DNA from: Phytoseiulus persimilis
Lineage: Eukaryota > Arthropoda > Arachnida > Mesostigmata > Phytoseiidae
Assembly: GCA_037576195.1 (NCBI GenBank)
Contig: CM075101.1
Coordinates: forward strand, 13,144,001 to 13,208,000
Direction of reading: 5' to 3'
Length of the DNA stretch: 64,000 bases
Shown: positions 35,628 to 48,358 of the stretch, piece after piece
How the letters are laid out: each line of letters starts with the position of its first letter
Numbering within the stretch: position 1 is the stretch's first letter
Made by a program: the position numbers and the translations under genes
Notes under the pieces: model-generated
What the model was told of the DNA's origin: nothing
The model's input: the letters and a program-made list of their open reading frames with translations, nothing else
The model's database searches: none

Positions 35628-38600
35628 ATACTACTCAAGATAAGTACAGCAACAAGAACCAAAAAGATGCTGACTGTTTCCTCCGAATTTCTAATTTCAA
35701 CTCCTAGGCCTACAACACACACTCACACACACAGTGGGTGAGTGAACAGACACCACCAAGAGAAGTAAGCAGGCAGCAGCAAACAGAACCCGTCGTCTGT
35801 TCACAGCCAGCAGCGCTACAGCCGCTATAAGAGAGATGGTGGTGCGAGTGGAGAGCTGCCTGCGAGTGAGATGAAGCACCACCGAACACACGGAGAGTGG
35901 CTGAATACTGAACTGAGAATCAACATTCGTCCAGGTCTCTCTCTAGAAGCGCAATCTCAAGCACGCATTTCGAAACCACGGATGGGACGCATCAGGAATT
36001 ATGACAAAAGGTATATCCAACTGGTGAGCGGAGGCTCCGAGAGCAGACGACTTGACCCGCAACGACAATGATTATCCCTGCTGAACGGACGCCGCACATG
36101 CGAATATTCTGACCCTTCCATCACGCTCAGCGGGATGGTGCAAGATTACGGAGGTGCCCCGGTGGAAAATGATAGCGCTCCTTTGGCGCTCGACGATTGC
36201 GGGAAAGTTCGTCATCGGCCTTATCAGGGCAGCTCTCGTAGTTCTCTGAGACATCGCAGAAACTTACGGGATTGCGCTGTACCGCGCCGCTAGCTGCCAT
36301 TGAGTTTTCTTACCAATCGTCGCCGCTGCAGTGGAAGCATCTTCTCCTCTCATGGGCCGCCAAGGGGAGAGGAATATTCCCCTCAAAAAAGAGTCGCACT
36401 TCCCGACCGATCCCGGGAACCGTGCGGGCGGGGGGAGAGATTCCGAGCCCAATCTTATCCAGCTTATCACCCGATGCCACCGAAGAAAATCAAGGAACAA
36501 TGTTATCTGATTTCTGAGACGAATCGGGAAGACCCAGAAGGCGCCTAGTTAATCGATACCGGAACAACTCAGGGTTCCAATGGTTGGAGGAGGAGAGCGG
36601 GACCAAGTTATATCGGTCCCATACCTCAGGCTGTCTGACCAAACAGGTCATTCTGGAGGGTACCCGGGGAACCAACCTCTGGTTTCACCACGTCTAAGCC
36701 TCATCGCTCCGTTCCGGGAACAGGGAGGGGAGAAGGAGCCGGAATAATCCGAGAGAAAGACCGATTTGACCCAGGTTCACCCTCTCGTAACCCAACATAG
36801 TTTCAAATGTCTCGTAGGAAATAATGAAGGGACTCCCTCGTCGTCATTCATGCTTGTACACGCTCCGGATTGTTGGCTGTGAGTGGATGCGTTTGAGGTG
36901 TCGAGTTTCTCCGTCGTCTTTTGTCTCGTCGCTCGCAATCGATCATCATGTTCACTTCGGCCCTTGTCTGGACTACCTAACTTGAGCTACCTCTCCATGG
37001 CGTTCATCGTCGGAGACGCAGGAAACGTCAAACACGACATTGGAAGACGTAGCTCGGAAAGCGGTGGAAGGGAATATGCAGTTCCAGTGTTCATTTGGGC
37101 AATGGTTTCGCTTCCGTTATTCAGGGCTCCCTATCGGAAGGTTCGGCTGAATCAGACTTAGAGGACGAAAAGATTGAGTCACCATCGAATACAGGGACAG
37201 TCGAGACACCGAAGCACCGGGCCGATGAGGGCTTACTCTTCTCTCCAGGTCCGATAAACTATCTTGATAGTAGTCGCCGACTCTGAGCATCTTCTAGCCG
37301 TGATTATCGAGATGGGAGAAAGTACAGCGATCAACAGAGACAGCGATTTCAGAGCCCGACTCGGTCCAAAGGTCCTCGAAGGAAAGGCCATTTTTTCTCC
37401 AAACTCTCCGATGGCGTGCCGAATCCGTGAAAAGTCTTAGCTCGCTCTTCTCAATTTCAGACGACTTCTGGGCCTCCCCTTGCTTCATGCGACGCTCATG
37501 CGTTGGAGAACCTTGATCGTATTCTCATTTCTCCAGGAAGCAGCCCTCACTCGGAGATTACTTCCATCGTGTACCTGATCGTTGCAGGGCCGTTTCATAA
37601 TTTGACGTGTTTTTGGTCGTTTTTGATCCTTCCGCGAAGCAATCTCGGAGCGGAACTCTCACAGCATCAGCAGCAGTCGGAGCACCCTCGATCAATTGAA
37701 TGGGATTAAGGCGGGTGGGCTCGTCCGCGCAAACGAAGTTCGTTGCCTCAAGGAATGCTATAGAGTTCTCGGAAAATCTGATGCTTGAGAAGTGAGGCCC
37801 AGGAGCGCCCTCCACAAATCCTGTGCATTAGAATAGCAAACAATCAGTGGCATATACAAGGTGAGGCGGAAGGGGTCGCGCGTTTCGGGTACAGAGCCGC
37901 TGAATTCCTCTTTCGATTTCATTCTGTCTCACTATGCAGGGAACGCAGTTCAACCAAGTTAGGCCACTGCGACACTCAATATGAGGTCGTGAGGGGAACT
38001 GCCCATATTTCTGAAGGGTGTCGGGGTTCACATTTCTCAAGGGCGTTCCTCGATTTCACATTGAACGTGGTATTCGACACAGTATGTGGCCGGGTCTCTT
38101 CATACGGTAGCCAAAATTCTTGTTGCTTGAATCCCGATCCGAGAGTGGGGTGACTTTTATCAAGGTTTTGGTTGCCGAATCTCGATTGTCGAAGTCGGGA
38201 ATCTCCTTCCTCTTGTAGAGAACAAGACTCTTAGATGTACATCATTCGCCATCGCGTCCACCGGAACGAAAGGGTCCGTCGATTTCAAGCCCGGGGTCGG
38301 TTCCATAATTGACTCCAAGTCTCATTTCAACGCCTCCATTCATTGGAGTGGTTCGAGATCGTTACCCACGCGCAACCGAATCGCTTCGTTGGTTCCGGTA
38401 CACTCGCTAGAATACGCTCCGACCCTGTGAGAGATTCTCTGAGACGCTGATACGGATGAAGTGAGGAAACTCGAGAGCCGCAGCATGGGTCGAGCCAAGA
38501 CGCCCCTGAGGAGAGGCGAATCCTGTACCATCAGAAGGAGCCGCTCAGAACCCACCTTAAACTATGTTTGGATTGCTCATCATTTACAGCTGCCCCAGTC

Positions 38601-38690
38601 AGGAACAAATCTAAGCAAGAACGAATCGAGCGGGGCAACTGCACAAACAGTACACGCAGTCGAATCAATTTGTTCAACGGAATATTTCTG
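35628..38690. other. 5' flank of the DnaJA gene and intergenic DNA
   Basis: A (CA)n-rich stretch lies at about 35713-35735, roughly 90 bp upstream of the DnaJA start, followed by DNA with no recognisable gene. No convincing heat-shock element (alternating GAA/TTC at 2-bp spacing) was found upstream of DnaJA. Confidence 0.5.
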
Positions 38691-38696
38691 TTTATT
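38691..38696 (-). promoter_or_regulatory. Candidate poly(A) signal of SLC25A44
   Basis: AATAAA on the minus strand, about 100 bp beyond the SLC25A44 stop codon, within AT-rich DNA. Confidence 0.55.
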
Positions 38697-38794
38697 TTTC
38701 GCACAGTGAGATTTCCTAGAAAGTGAGCACAATCAATGTGTCATTTTTACATACATTATAATACAATAACAATAATCCTACAACGCATGTTCAA

Positions 38795-40061
38795 CTACCA
38801 CCTTACTCGGTGTTTGTATTCTTCGTTCACGGACCATCTTTTCAATGATTCATAGCCAGAAACGAGCAGGAAAGAGGTTATCGAACTTTGTAGCATCCGG
38901 GCGGACAAACCTATCGTGAAGATGCGATAACCCTCAGTCTGCCACACATAACTGAAAGCTCTCCTCCAGGAGTTCAACCGCTGTACTTGGATCCGGGCCC
39001 TGACAATATCGGCAGGGTTCGTGAGCACGCAGGTAGTTATGCCGCTCAAGGGGCCCGCCATACACTGAACTGCGAGGAGCGGCGTCCATGGAGGCGACAA
39101 GGAAATTAAAGCTTCTTGATACACAGGGTAGAAAGCCCACCAAAAGGCACTTCCTGGCACATATGCGATCAACGAGGCGAAGTATCCTCTGTAGAACCCA
39201 AGTAAACCATCTCGCCGATACACCTCGGAACAAACTCGGCTGAAAGTCCGTAATCTAGACTGCAAAACTTCGGGTGGGAGGTTCAGCGGGTTGATACCGT
39301 TTCTCCCTAACACCATTATATGTTGAGACACAACATCGAATGGGGTGATCAGAGTTTGTCCGATTAGTGAGCTAACGCCTCCTCCAACCAGACCCTTAAG
39401 ACGCAAGTCGGAAACTCCACGCTGATGCAGCGAGTCCCGAACTTTTTCGTAAGTGACTATATACCTGTAAAGAAGATTTCATGAACTCTCGTGCCTCCAC
39501 GAGCGAATATCGACTGGTAACGGACCACTCGCGAGAAAATTCCCCCGATGATAGGGACCAAATACCACTTGACAGCTCACCCGATGCCCGATATGATTTG
39601 CATAGAGTTAATCCAAAAGCCTCGATATAGCGTTTTGAATCCTTCAACTTTGAGAATCTTTCTCAGAGCATCACTCGTTCCATTGTAGTTATACGCCGAC
39701 TGGACCTGAAACACACAATAGCTCAATGCCGTGTCGCAGCTCGGAGCACCAACAAGGCTATCTGTTCCGCCTGGGGGTTTTACAACGCGAATATTTTGGG
39801 ACATATCAGTGAGGAGTGAGTGCTCCCTTCGAGGGAGACGCCGATTGCAAGGAGCTTCCTGCCTCACAACAAGAAACAGGCGAAAAAGAGTCTCCAAGGG
39901 AGTGCATTCAAACTCACCTGTAGTCTGGTCTTCACGACTGTTAATGGGTAGACGAGGCATCTCAATATCAGCGAGTTGAAAACAGAGAACGTCACGAAGC
40001 GAGGTTTATCGAGCATCTCCCACTCGATCGTGATGACCCCGGGAGCCTCGAGGGGCTCCAT
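38795..40061 (-). CDS. SLC25A44: Mitochondrial carrier SLC25A44, complete, 3 exons, 312 aa
   Basis: Inner-membrane carrier; in mammals SLC25A44 imports branched-chain amino acids into mitochondria. Exons on the minus strand: 40061-39918, 39705-39581, 39464-38795, joined in phases 0 and 2. The N-terminal IEWEMLDKPRF is diagnostic for this subfamily. The three carrier repeats carry the signatures YPLTVVKTRLQ, TPFDVVSQH and NPADIVRARIQ; the first has T in place of the usual acidic residue, as in known SLC25A44. Other family features are YRGYFASL, the SAFWW segment, GLSARM and GYESLKRW, and the chain ends in RW. The ATG at 40061 follows AAAGAAA, a good initiation context. Length matches the vertebrate protein (about 314 aa). 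It lies head-to-head with the SR splicing factor gene. Confidence 0.95.
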
Positions 40062-41559
40062 TTTCTTTTGGACGCCTGAGTTCCCGGAACCGTCGTGTCC
40101 TCTGGAACGAAAGAAGTCCTCATTTTCAATAGAGATCCACTATAGATAGACTGAGAGGTGTTGTCCTTCAAGCAGACGTTTCGCACTGGTTCTTCCTTGG
40201 AACCCGAAGAGCAACACCGATTGTTAGTACTCCCTACTAAGGAAGTCCCCTCCCCTAGGTGTTCACAGTGATAGATAATTACCACTTATCTCAAGTTTTG
40301 GCGTTCTATCTCCATGAGAGAGTAGGAAATATGGGGGGTCAGAGCCATTTGTCGAAAGAAAAAAAGTGTGGATGTCCTGCGATGCGTTTTACAGCGGCGT
40401 TCACGCGCACAATTCGTTGCCTGAGAGTTTTCGTTCAAATTTCAATCGGCCCACGCCCCACACAGAATTTTCCCGCGATTCAGCCCAAGCGTGGTTGAAA
40501 TCTTGGTATCACGCGTGTCTTCGAAAATTGCATAAACGGAATCTTCCATTCGTCGAGAAGGGCTCAAGAAGGAGTCGGAGAACGCCGAGGAGGCGGAAGG
40601 ACTCCAAGTTTCGCCATAAGATTACTGGATCTCAGCTCTCCGACTCGAGTCCTTTACAAGCCATTGAAACTCGTCTCGGTCTCCAAAGAACCATTTCGCT
40701 CATCTCCGTTGCATGATCCATTCGCATCAATCCATGACCGGAGAGATAATCGAAAGATTGATTCAATTGTTCCAACTCTCAGATGAATCTGGGATTTCGC
40801 GACCCTCGGCATCAACTGCGAAAATGATCGGAGTTCTGCAGGGCTCTGATATTCTCGCACAGAACAGGCGGCGCGAGTCAATACTTCTTCAAGCTCTTCA
40901 TCACAGAGAGCCATAGAGAACTCATGAGTACTTGCTTAGAATATCGGGCAGTGCAGGGCATCCCAGCAACTCAACATCCGTTGACAGTCAGAGGGAGCCT
41001 AAAATCCGGGACACTGAGAAACACTGTCTGCACTGTCACCATTGTCAATAATCTTTTTCCACCATCACGCTCACAGTCCGACCATGTTGACCCCCTTGTT
41101 TTCGGAGATCTATTCGCCGCCCGAGAGCTCCGAGCACATGCCGGAGAGAGAGAACGAACCTTATAGATAGAACGCAGTCACCTTGGCATTTCAGGGGGCA
41201 GACATCTTTGTTATGCTTCCGTTCCCGATGAAGATAGAAACAAGCACAGGTCGGTGGCTGAGTTCAGGACCATACAACACTGAGTCGCTCCCTGCAGTCT
41301 TCAAGCGCCGAGGAGCACCAGTCGGTTTGTTTAATCAGAGCGCCTAGTCGGCCCCCTCGGCAACCCCTTCCCACCGTGATAAACTCGGTGGTTTGTCTGT
41401 GAGCGGTTCGAATTATTCCTGTGAACAGCTGTTTTAGAAATTGGCGCCACTGTAGCCGGCAGACATTCTCGCGGCCATGTTGGATTTTTCAACTACGAGC
41501 TCTCTAAGCACCAGCGGGTCGTTGTTCTTCATTCGTTGAAAGCGGGGAGCGTGCTACCG
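40062..41559. other. Divergent intergenic region between SLC25A44 and the SR gene
   Basis: This 1.5-kb head-to-head space must hold both promoters. No TATA box is evident on either side. No gene was recognised within it. Confidence 0.5.
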
Positions 41560-42000
41560 AAAAGAAGTTTTTGATTCGGTCCCGTATCTGTGCATCCACT
41601 TGACGTCTCCCTCAACCAAGCGTTTGTCAGTCCAATTTCGAGTCCAAGGTGAGTCCAGAGCAACGGTATGGAAGACGTCGCGGAGTTTTCGAGAGTCGAC
41701 GAAATCATTTCGCTCGGAGCCGGCGTCGGGAATCGTTGTCTCGGCGCTCAGAGTCAGCGACGAAGACAAGACGTTTTTCATACGCGATGACCCTGATAGT
41801 GGGCCATTCGACTTCTACTTTGCTCCTCCGAACTCGCAGAGCGGTCGCTGGGATTCGGATGGCGCGAAGCCGTTGTCGGGAATTGTGCGCCGTGATCGTG
41901 AAATTCTGAACGCCAGATGCCATTGGGCTCCTCTTTGAGAAACAGAGTTGGTCGCCGTCGTCAAAGACTCAGTCTAACATGATGTTGTGGATTTCAGAAA
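41560..42000 (+). promoter_or_regulatory. Predicted 5'UTR exon end and 5'UTR intron of the SR splicing factor gene
   Basis: A consensus donor (CCAAG|GTGAGT) has its GT at 41649-41650. A matching acceptor (GGATTTCAG) ends at 41997, three bases before the ATG at 42001. Together they predict a 349-bp intron in the 5'UTR. The transcription start is not determinable. GCGGCCATGTTGG near 41472-41484 resembles a YY1-type promoter site, which is weak evidence only. Confidence 0.5.
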
Positions 42001-44224
42001 ATGGGTCGGAGCAATGAAGGTCGATTGTACGTAGGCCGCCTATCGCATCGAACACGTGAGCGCGATCTGGAGCGCCTATTCTCACCCTTCGGAAGGATTC
42101 GCGAAGTGCTCTTAAAATCCGGCTTCGCGTTTGTTGTGAGTATGAAACCTCATTTGAGAACTTCGTCTGAGGACTCCCGGTCGACGAAGTTACTGAGGAG
42201 ATGCGTCCGTTTAGCGCATATTGTTGTAGGATGTTCTAAGCGTTTTCTGTTCGCAGGAATTCGAAGATACTCGAGATGCTGAAGACGCTTGCTACGAACT
42301 CAATGGTAAAGATCTTCTCGGCGACAGGATCGTGGTCGAAATGGCAAAAGGCACTGAGAGAGGACGTGGAGGATTACCCATGCGAGGGCAACGCGGTGAG
42401 AGTCTCCGCCTGGCCCCAGGCCATTTATCAGAGTCATATCGAAGTACCTACGGCGCAAGAGGAGAGATCTAGAAATCTGAGACGGGTTTTTCAGACAAGG
42501 GATGGATGGACAAGTACGGGCCCTTTAAGAGAACTGATTATCGGGTCATAGTCGGGAACCTTTCAACAAGAGTCAGCTGGCAGGTGAGCATTGAACATTT
42601 CGAGAATGAAATTTATAAGCAAGCTCTTGAACCCATCTCTGAGACAAAGTCTCGGATGCTTCCTGTTTCTTGCGCGACTCTTTGTTTGCGATCAGCTGGG
42701 AGTGATATTTAGAGATTTACTTCCCTAGACAGAGCACAAAGCATTGAATATTCATCAGATCCAACGAAACTTGAGTCAAGCTCAAGTGGAGTAAGACGTT
42801 GGAAATGTAGTTTTCCTACTCATGGTCGGTTGGTTAACAAAGGGTTTGTTTGCTTTCCGTCTCTGTCAACCGTCCGCGTCCCAATCACAACCTCGATCAC
42901 TGATGATGACGATGATGATGATGTCGCGTGGTCTCAATGAATCAATGATGATGATGACGATGATGAACATAGCATTTCCCCGATGAGCAGCAATGGCACC
43001 ATTGTAGCGATGAGGCGATGTATCAGGCAGACAAATCGTTCAGTAGCTTGTGACGAGGTGAAGAGCGCTTCGTTGAGTGATACAATCAAGCTAGCGAATT
43101 CGAGGGCTCGTCTCCAAACCTCGAATGTTGTGTCTTCCCACAAGGGAAAGGTAACTCTGAACTGGATGACTACAACCACCATCACAAAAGACTACACTCA
43201 CACACACTCTTCGCACACTTCAATATGGAGGCTTCAAGCGTCGATTTACAATGATCAAAGCAGAACGCTACACCATCCAACCGAAAGAAAACCTCGATGT
43301 CAGTGAAGACAAACCCGATACTCACTATCCATTCTCTCGCTACCAGGACCTGAAGGACATGATGCGCAAGGTCGGATGCGAAGTTTGCTATGCTGACGCT
43401 CACAAACACCGCAAGAACGAAGCGTAAGTTTTTTTTTGCTGTCCCCGCAGTTTTCCCTTGACCGATACAGTCATACTCTGCAATGTGGTCCATGTTTCAG
43501 GGTGATCGAGTTCGCTACCAGGTCGGACATGAAACGCGCCATACAGAAATACGATGGGCACGAAGTCAATGGCCGCAAGATGGAGGTACACGAGGATCGC
43601 AGAAGCCGCTCCCGATCCAAATCTAAAAGGAGCCGCAGTCGATCTGGGTTTGTAATCAGCAACGAATAGAGAAAATAGTCTACGTGTGTTATTGAGCTCG
43701 CCGGGCAGACATGGATCTTGATCTGTGATTGAGGAAAGCTCCCACTGGGTCGAGACCTCGCAGCTAGAGGACTCTTGAAGCTCCATTCCTCCTACTCGTA
43801 ATAACTCGCGGATGCTGATTGCAGGGGCCGTCGAACCGCGTCTCGATCCAGGTCAGCGTCCCCGCCTCGCAAAAGAGCGCGCTCAAACACTAGATCGAAG
43901 TCCCGTTCTCGATCGGGCTCCAGGCATCGTTCGGTGGAGAGAGCTCGTTCTGGTTCTCGAAGGAGCAGTCGCTCACCAGCCAGGACCTCAGTGGATCGCA
44001 ACAACGGAGCTCGTCGCAGCGCCAGCAAAGAGAAAGGCAGTCCTCGGCGCAGCGACCGCTCACGATCTCGGAGCGATTCACCGAGACGACGCGATGACAG
44101 CCGCAGCCCTCGAATCAGAAGTTCCTCCAAAGACGACCGCAGTGTTTCAAGAGACAGAAGCGCTTCGAGGGACCGAGATGGCTCTCGCGAGAGGGTGAAC
44201 GGAGACAGAGGTGACGATGATTAG
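42001..44224 (+). CDS. Serine/arginine-rich splicing factor, SRSF4/5/6 (B52/SRp55) type, complete, 6 exons, 328 aa
   Basis: Nuclear pre-mRNA splicing regulator that binds exonic enhancers and recruits the spliceosome through its RS tail. Exons: 42001-42135, 42257-42395, 42495-42583, 43347-43423, 43501-43647, 43825-44224; all phases agree. RRM1 has RNP2 LYVGRL (9-14) and an RNP1 region ending GFAFVEF, split by intron 1. A short Gly/Arg linker leads to the pseudo-RRM with the invariant SWQDLKD (119-125), split by intron 3. The tail from about residue 180 is rich in RS/SR dipeptides and ends in an acidic DDD. The exon 5 donor (GG|GTTTGT) is weak, so alternative splicing there is possible. A candidate AATAAA lies at 44664-44669. 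Its family autoregulates through poison exons; intron 3 (763 bp, by far the longest) is the place to look. Confidence 0.94.
42902..42970 (+). repeat. Interrupted (GAT)n/(GAC)n microsatellite in SR-gene intron 3
   Basis: Two blocks of gatgatgac-type triplets (about 42902-42923 and 42944-42967), separated by about 20 bp of unique sequence. GAT/GAC-rich tracts can act as splicing enhancers. The position, just upstream of a possible cassette exon, makes that plausible but not shown. Confidence 0.8.
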
Positions 44225-47200
44225 ATTGAAGACACTCGAGGGATTCGCTTCGGCTTCAACTGTCCATAAAATAGGAGAAAGCCATCCTACCAACAACAGG
44301 TTTCACCGTTTTCTCATGTAAGCTCGCTTCAAACAATTCATCATATGTGCGAGTGTGCAAATCTCGATCTGTTACTACGTGTATTGTATCAGGGCTATAT
44401 TACCTGTCATCCTCTCCGCGTCGCTTGATTAGTGATTAGAATTAGAGGGAACCTGACTTCAACAGTGTATATACCTCTCGGTGTCGAATCATTTTGTCAT
44501 TGAGGTAGTAAGTGAGCGTTCGACGTAAGCTGCGGACTTACGAGGAAAACATTGAGAACGGGTGTGGAACATACTTTAACGAGACATCGAAGTTCTGCTA
44601 CTATCTTTAAACATTGAAGCGATTGCCTCCTGATACGGACTGTATTCCAATCAGATTCGCACGAATAAACTTTGAAGTTCAATCTGCAAGGACAGTGGGA
44701 TCCAACTCCGGGTGGTTCATTCGATGAATTGGTGGTTGACTCGACCCGCTTCTCCGGCATTCGAAATCGAAATCCTGGCGGGGGGGCCGAAGACAAAGAA
44801 CAGCTCCTATGTCTCATCTCAGATCACGCAAGGGCTATTTTATCTCAAGAGAGGAATCTCCGTGAATACAAACCACATCCAATTGCAATCATACAAGTTT
44901 AAGGAGAAATGAGTGAGAACTGGAAGTAGCGTTGAACGCCGGGCTCCGATGTGAATCTGACGGAAGACGCTTGAGCCGTAATGACTTGAAGAGCTGCGGG
45001 CTCATGGTCCGAATTCGAGGTCAAAAAAACCTGCCTCTGGAGCCTGGGGGAAGCCGAATGGGGCACCGAAGACGTCAAAGTTCTGTGAAGCCCCGACTCT
45101 GAACCCAGAACTTGAGCGTGAACAAATGCTTTCACAACGGTTGGGCTTGCTCCGCTGTCTCTGCGTTGTCGGAGAATTCTTCCGACAGCGTCGAGTAGAT
45201 CCAGATGCACGTGGAAGGAGATTTGCCATTATTCGCGTGTGAAAACTCGGTTACGTCCTAGATAATCAGAGAGAACAGTCGGAAATCGTTTGCAAGGGAG
45301 CACTGGGTCTCTCTGGAAGTGTGGATTCCACTCCGCAAAAAATACTGCGCTCAGGGCGGGACGCGTCGCTCCAGTCTTGACAAGCGCCAGAGACGAACTA
45401 TCACCATGGAGTCACAAGGCTGAGGTGTTCGGTGCGAGACCTTGGCCCACATCGCTGCTCTCCCCGGGGAAAAGGCCTGTGGCTGACTTGGTCACGTTCC
45501 CTGCCTGCAAGGATGATATGAACAGCAATCCCTGGAGCGGATGCTACGAGCTCCCCTCCACTTTCAGACCAGAGCTTCTCGGGAATCATAGTCATGGACG
45601 CAGGTCGAGGGGCTCATGTTTCTGGAGCGAGTGCCAAGGAATAATTTTCCAGGAAGTTTGCCCGACTCGGATTGTTCGGAATAAATCAGGCAGTATTGGT
45701 AAGAGCCTGCATCTCGGCGGCTTCTGAGACGGATCCGAAATCGGGCTCTGTGTGCAGTGATGAGTAGTGACTCCTCAACGCTCTCGATGATAATAGCTGA
45801 TGCCGAATTGGAGAAAACCAGAGATCTGAAACAAGTATCCATTGATCCAGACGCTTTGATGATTGAGGAGGCTTCAAACAATAAATAATGCCTGCATAAT
45901 GATACGCGGACTCCATAGAACGTAAGAACCTCGCCTCATATTCCACCCGGGACCGATGAGACAAAGCGGGTAACAATGGGCACTGTAGCACTACCCTCGC
46001 CAGTCTCGCACCAGAAAAGATGGAGAAGTTCTGCGCGGAGTTTTCGATCGCACTTGACGGCCGGAGTTTGTCTTTCCCGAATTGGGAGGAACCGAGCACC
46101 AACTTCGCTCGCCCGCTCACCGGATAGTTTTTTCATTTCCGTGAGATGATGTCTTTCATGACATCAGGAGTAAAATTCTCGACCCCTCTTACTCAAGTTT
46201 CGGAAATAATGCTCGAAATCGGCCAAGTTGACAACGAGTCTAGCCGAATGGGGTACCGTTTCTGGTATGTTTTCGGCTCCTCGGTGGTCTGAGCCACAAG
46301 GACACAAGACTGGATCGATTTCGAAAGAATCTATTTTAAACCACAAAACGAACGAATCCATGGCGATTCTTCCATTTCTTGTTCCTCAGCTGTTTTGTGA
46401 GTATTTTTTTTCTCTCGAGAAGCCATCACCTGGGGTATCTGCTCTGGCATTAGATCTCCGCAATTAGAGGTTTGCACGAAGGTCTCGCAGATTTCCCGAG
46501 AGAAGTGCATCGGGGACCCGTCTGTGAAAGTGTTGGACGCATGAATCAAATGAAAAGCGTTCCGAACGAGTTGAGTGAAAAATTTCAGGCGAACGGAAGG
46601 AGCGGGGCTCAGAGACCATAGGCTTGCGGGATTTCTGACGCGATTCGAGATTCGCCGGAGCTGACTGAAAGTATTCACTGGGACGTTGCTGCTATCGCAA
46701 TCAGTGTCATATCTCAACAAAATTCTCGACGAAGACGACATCATCGACTTGAAGTTTAACTGCGACAACAATCGCTCTACCGCTGACTACAAAAGGAATG
46801 AGAATAAAAAAAATCGTCAGAAGTCAGAACGATCCGTATCCGAAAGAGATTCGTCGACCGTGAACAAATGACCAGCTCGAGGGTTATATTGATAACATAC
46901 CGGATTCAATCGCAGGAGGCCGACCCAATTTTTGCGAACCCGCGTCAATGGGGCTCGCACAGGGGATTGCTTTCCGCATATCGCTATCTGTCGCAAGCGC
47001 GAAACCTCTCCAGGATCATCAGACCAGCGGAAATCCTGAAGTCACACTTCCCCTATGCTGCAAGTGTTCCAACTGTCGGGTAAACCCGTGATGAAGAATG
47101 AATCCATGACATCAGTGATTGTGAATAAGCTTTACGAGGTGTGTGAATACTCGTGTACACTTGGCGGAGCCTTATCATTGCGGAGACCTATAACTACGGC

Positions 47201-48305
47201 TGTAATGCTGGGAAATAACTCCGAACAGGAGAATCCTCAATCCACACGCGCACTTCCAAACCGTTGGCACTATAAGTTGTTGCGGGGGTCCTTCCTCTAT
47301 TCCTGTGTGTAGCTCGAGAATCGAGAGCGATCGAGGCAAACTAACGGGGTGGGAAGATGTAACGTTTCTGAGGGAGACCCCACCATACTGTCGGATTTGA
47401 GGATCACGAGGGGCCTGAAACTGTCCCTCGGATGGACTCTTTGGGAGTCTGAGGTCATTCCTTGACAAGATCCCTTGGGACTTTCAGCAGCCGTAGCGAA
47501 TATCGAAGCAGTTCCACGACTCGATGTGTTGATCATAATAGAGAGTCACTTCCCGAGTATTCAATTTGAACATTCGACAAGGCTCACCAAAATCAAGCAA
47601 TTCATTGGTTTGATCGTGAGCGGGTGGTTTTCAGTCTCCGGAGTGAGCAGCTTCTTCGCGAAAGTGCACAACCGGGAACGTAGAATGGGTCGGGCAATGA
47701 CGCCAGTCGAGGAAGTTAAGGGAATTCCCAGTCGAGAAAACGTGTTCCCAGTGCCGGCTGAGTTCGTTACCATGCCGTTCCAGGTAGCATAAGGGCTGAT
47801 CGGGGATCAAATAACTGTTCGGTGTCACGAAATCAAACACAGTATGAAGTCAGAGGCGATTCAAGAAAGATCTGTCATTGGTGCGGAATCGGACGATTTA
47901 AGGGATGGAACGTGAATCCGGGAGATGTGACCCGGTCCTCCATGACATTTTGTCTACGGTGTCGGCGTTGCGGAGGAAGGAAGAGCTGTTGCGGACAGCT
48001 GGACGCTTCTTGCCCCGCACTCTCGAACAGCGTGCAACCCAGGGACATGGCCGGTTTATTGCGTCTCTTCTGATGCGTTGAGATGCCGCTTCCGGATCGG
48101 GTGTCGTTACAACCGTCCACATATGACGAGCCGGCTTGGGACAAATATTTTCACTGAAGCAGAAGTTTCGGGAAAAACGGCAGGAGCATAATGGTGAAGG
48201 TAAGGGAGCATCGATCTGGAAGCTTCCAGTCGGCGAAACGAAGTCGCTGACCACCCGAGCAATGGAGATGAATGCTGCATTTCCAAATGGAACGGTTCGA
48301 TTGAG

Positions 48306-48358
48306 AGCTCCTGGAAAGCTCCTTGAAAGCTCCTGGAAAGCTCCTTGAAAGCTCCTGG
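48306..48358 (+). repeat. 11-bp tandem repeat (AAGCTCCTGGA/AAGCTCCTTGA alternating)
   Basis: Five 11-bp units in which two variants alternate, so the true period is 22 bp. This shows that the last duplication copied two units at once. Confidence 0.85.

Noticed and set aside
35640-35740. Heat-shock element upstream of DnaJA
   Set aside because: GAA and TTC blocks are present but the spacing between them does not fit the 2-bp rule.
35697-35891. Small hydrophobic open frame upstream of DnaJA (possible secreted peptide)
   Set aside because: The hydrophobicity comes from a (CA)n-rich stretch read in antisense within the DnaJA 5' flank; no other support.
41405-41425. tRNA B-box-like GGTTCGAAT
   Set aside because: No paired stems or A box around it.
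45290-45727. 145-codon open frame on the plus strand
   Set aside because: No domain or splice-consistent neighbour; length is within chance expectation for this base composition.
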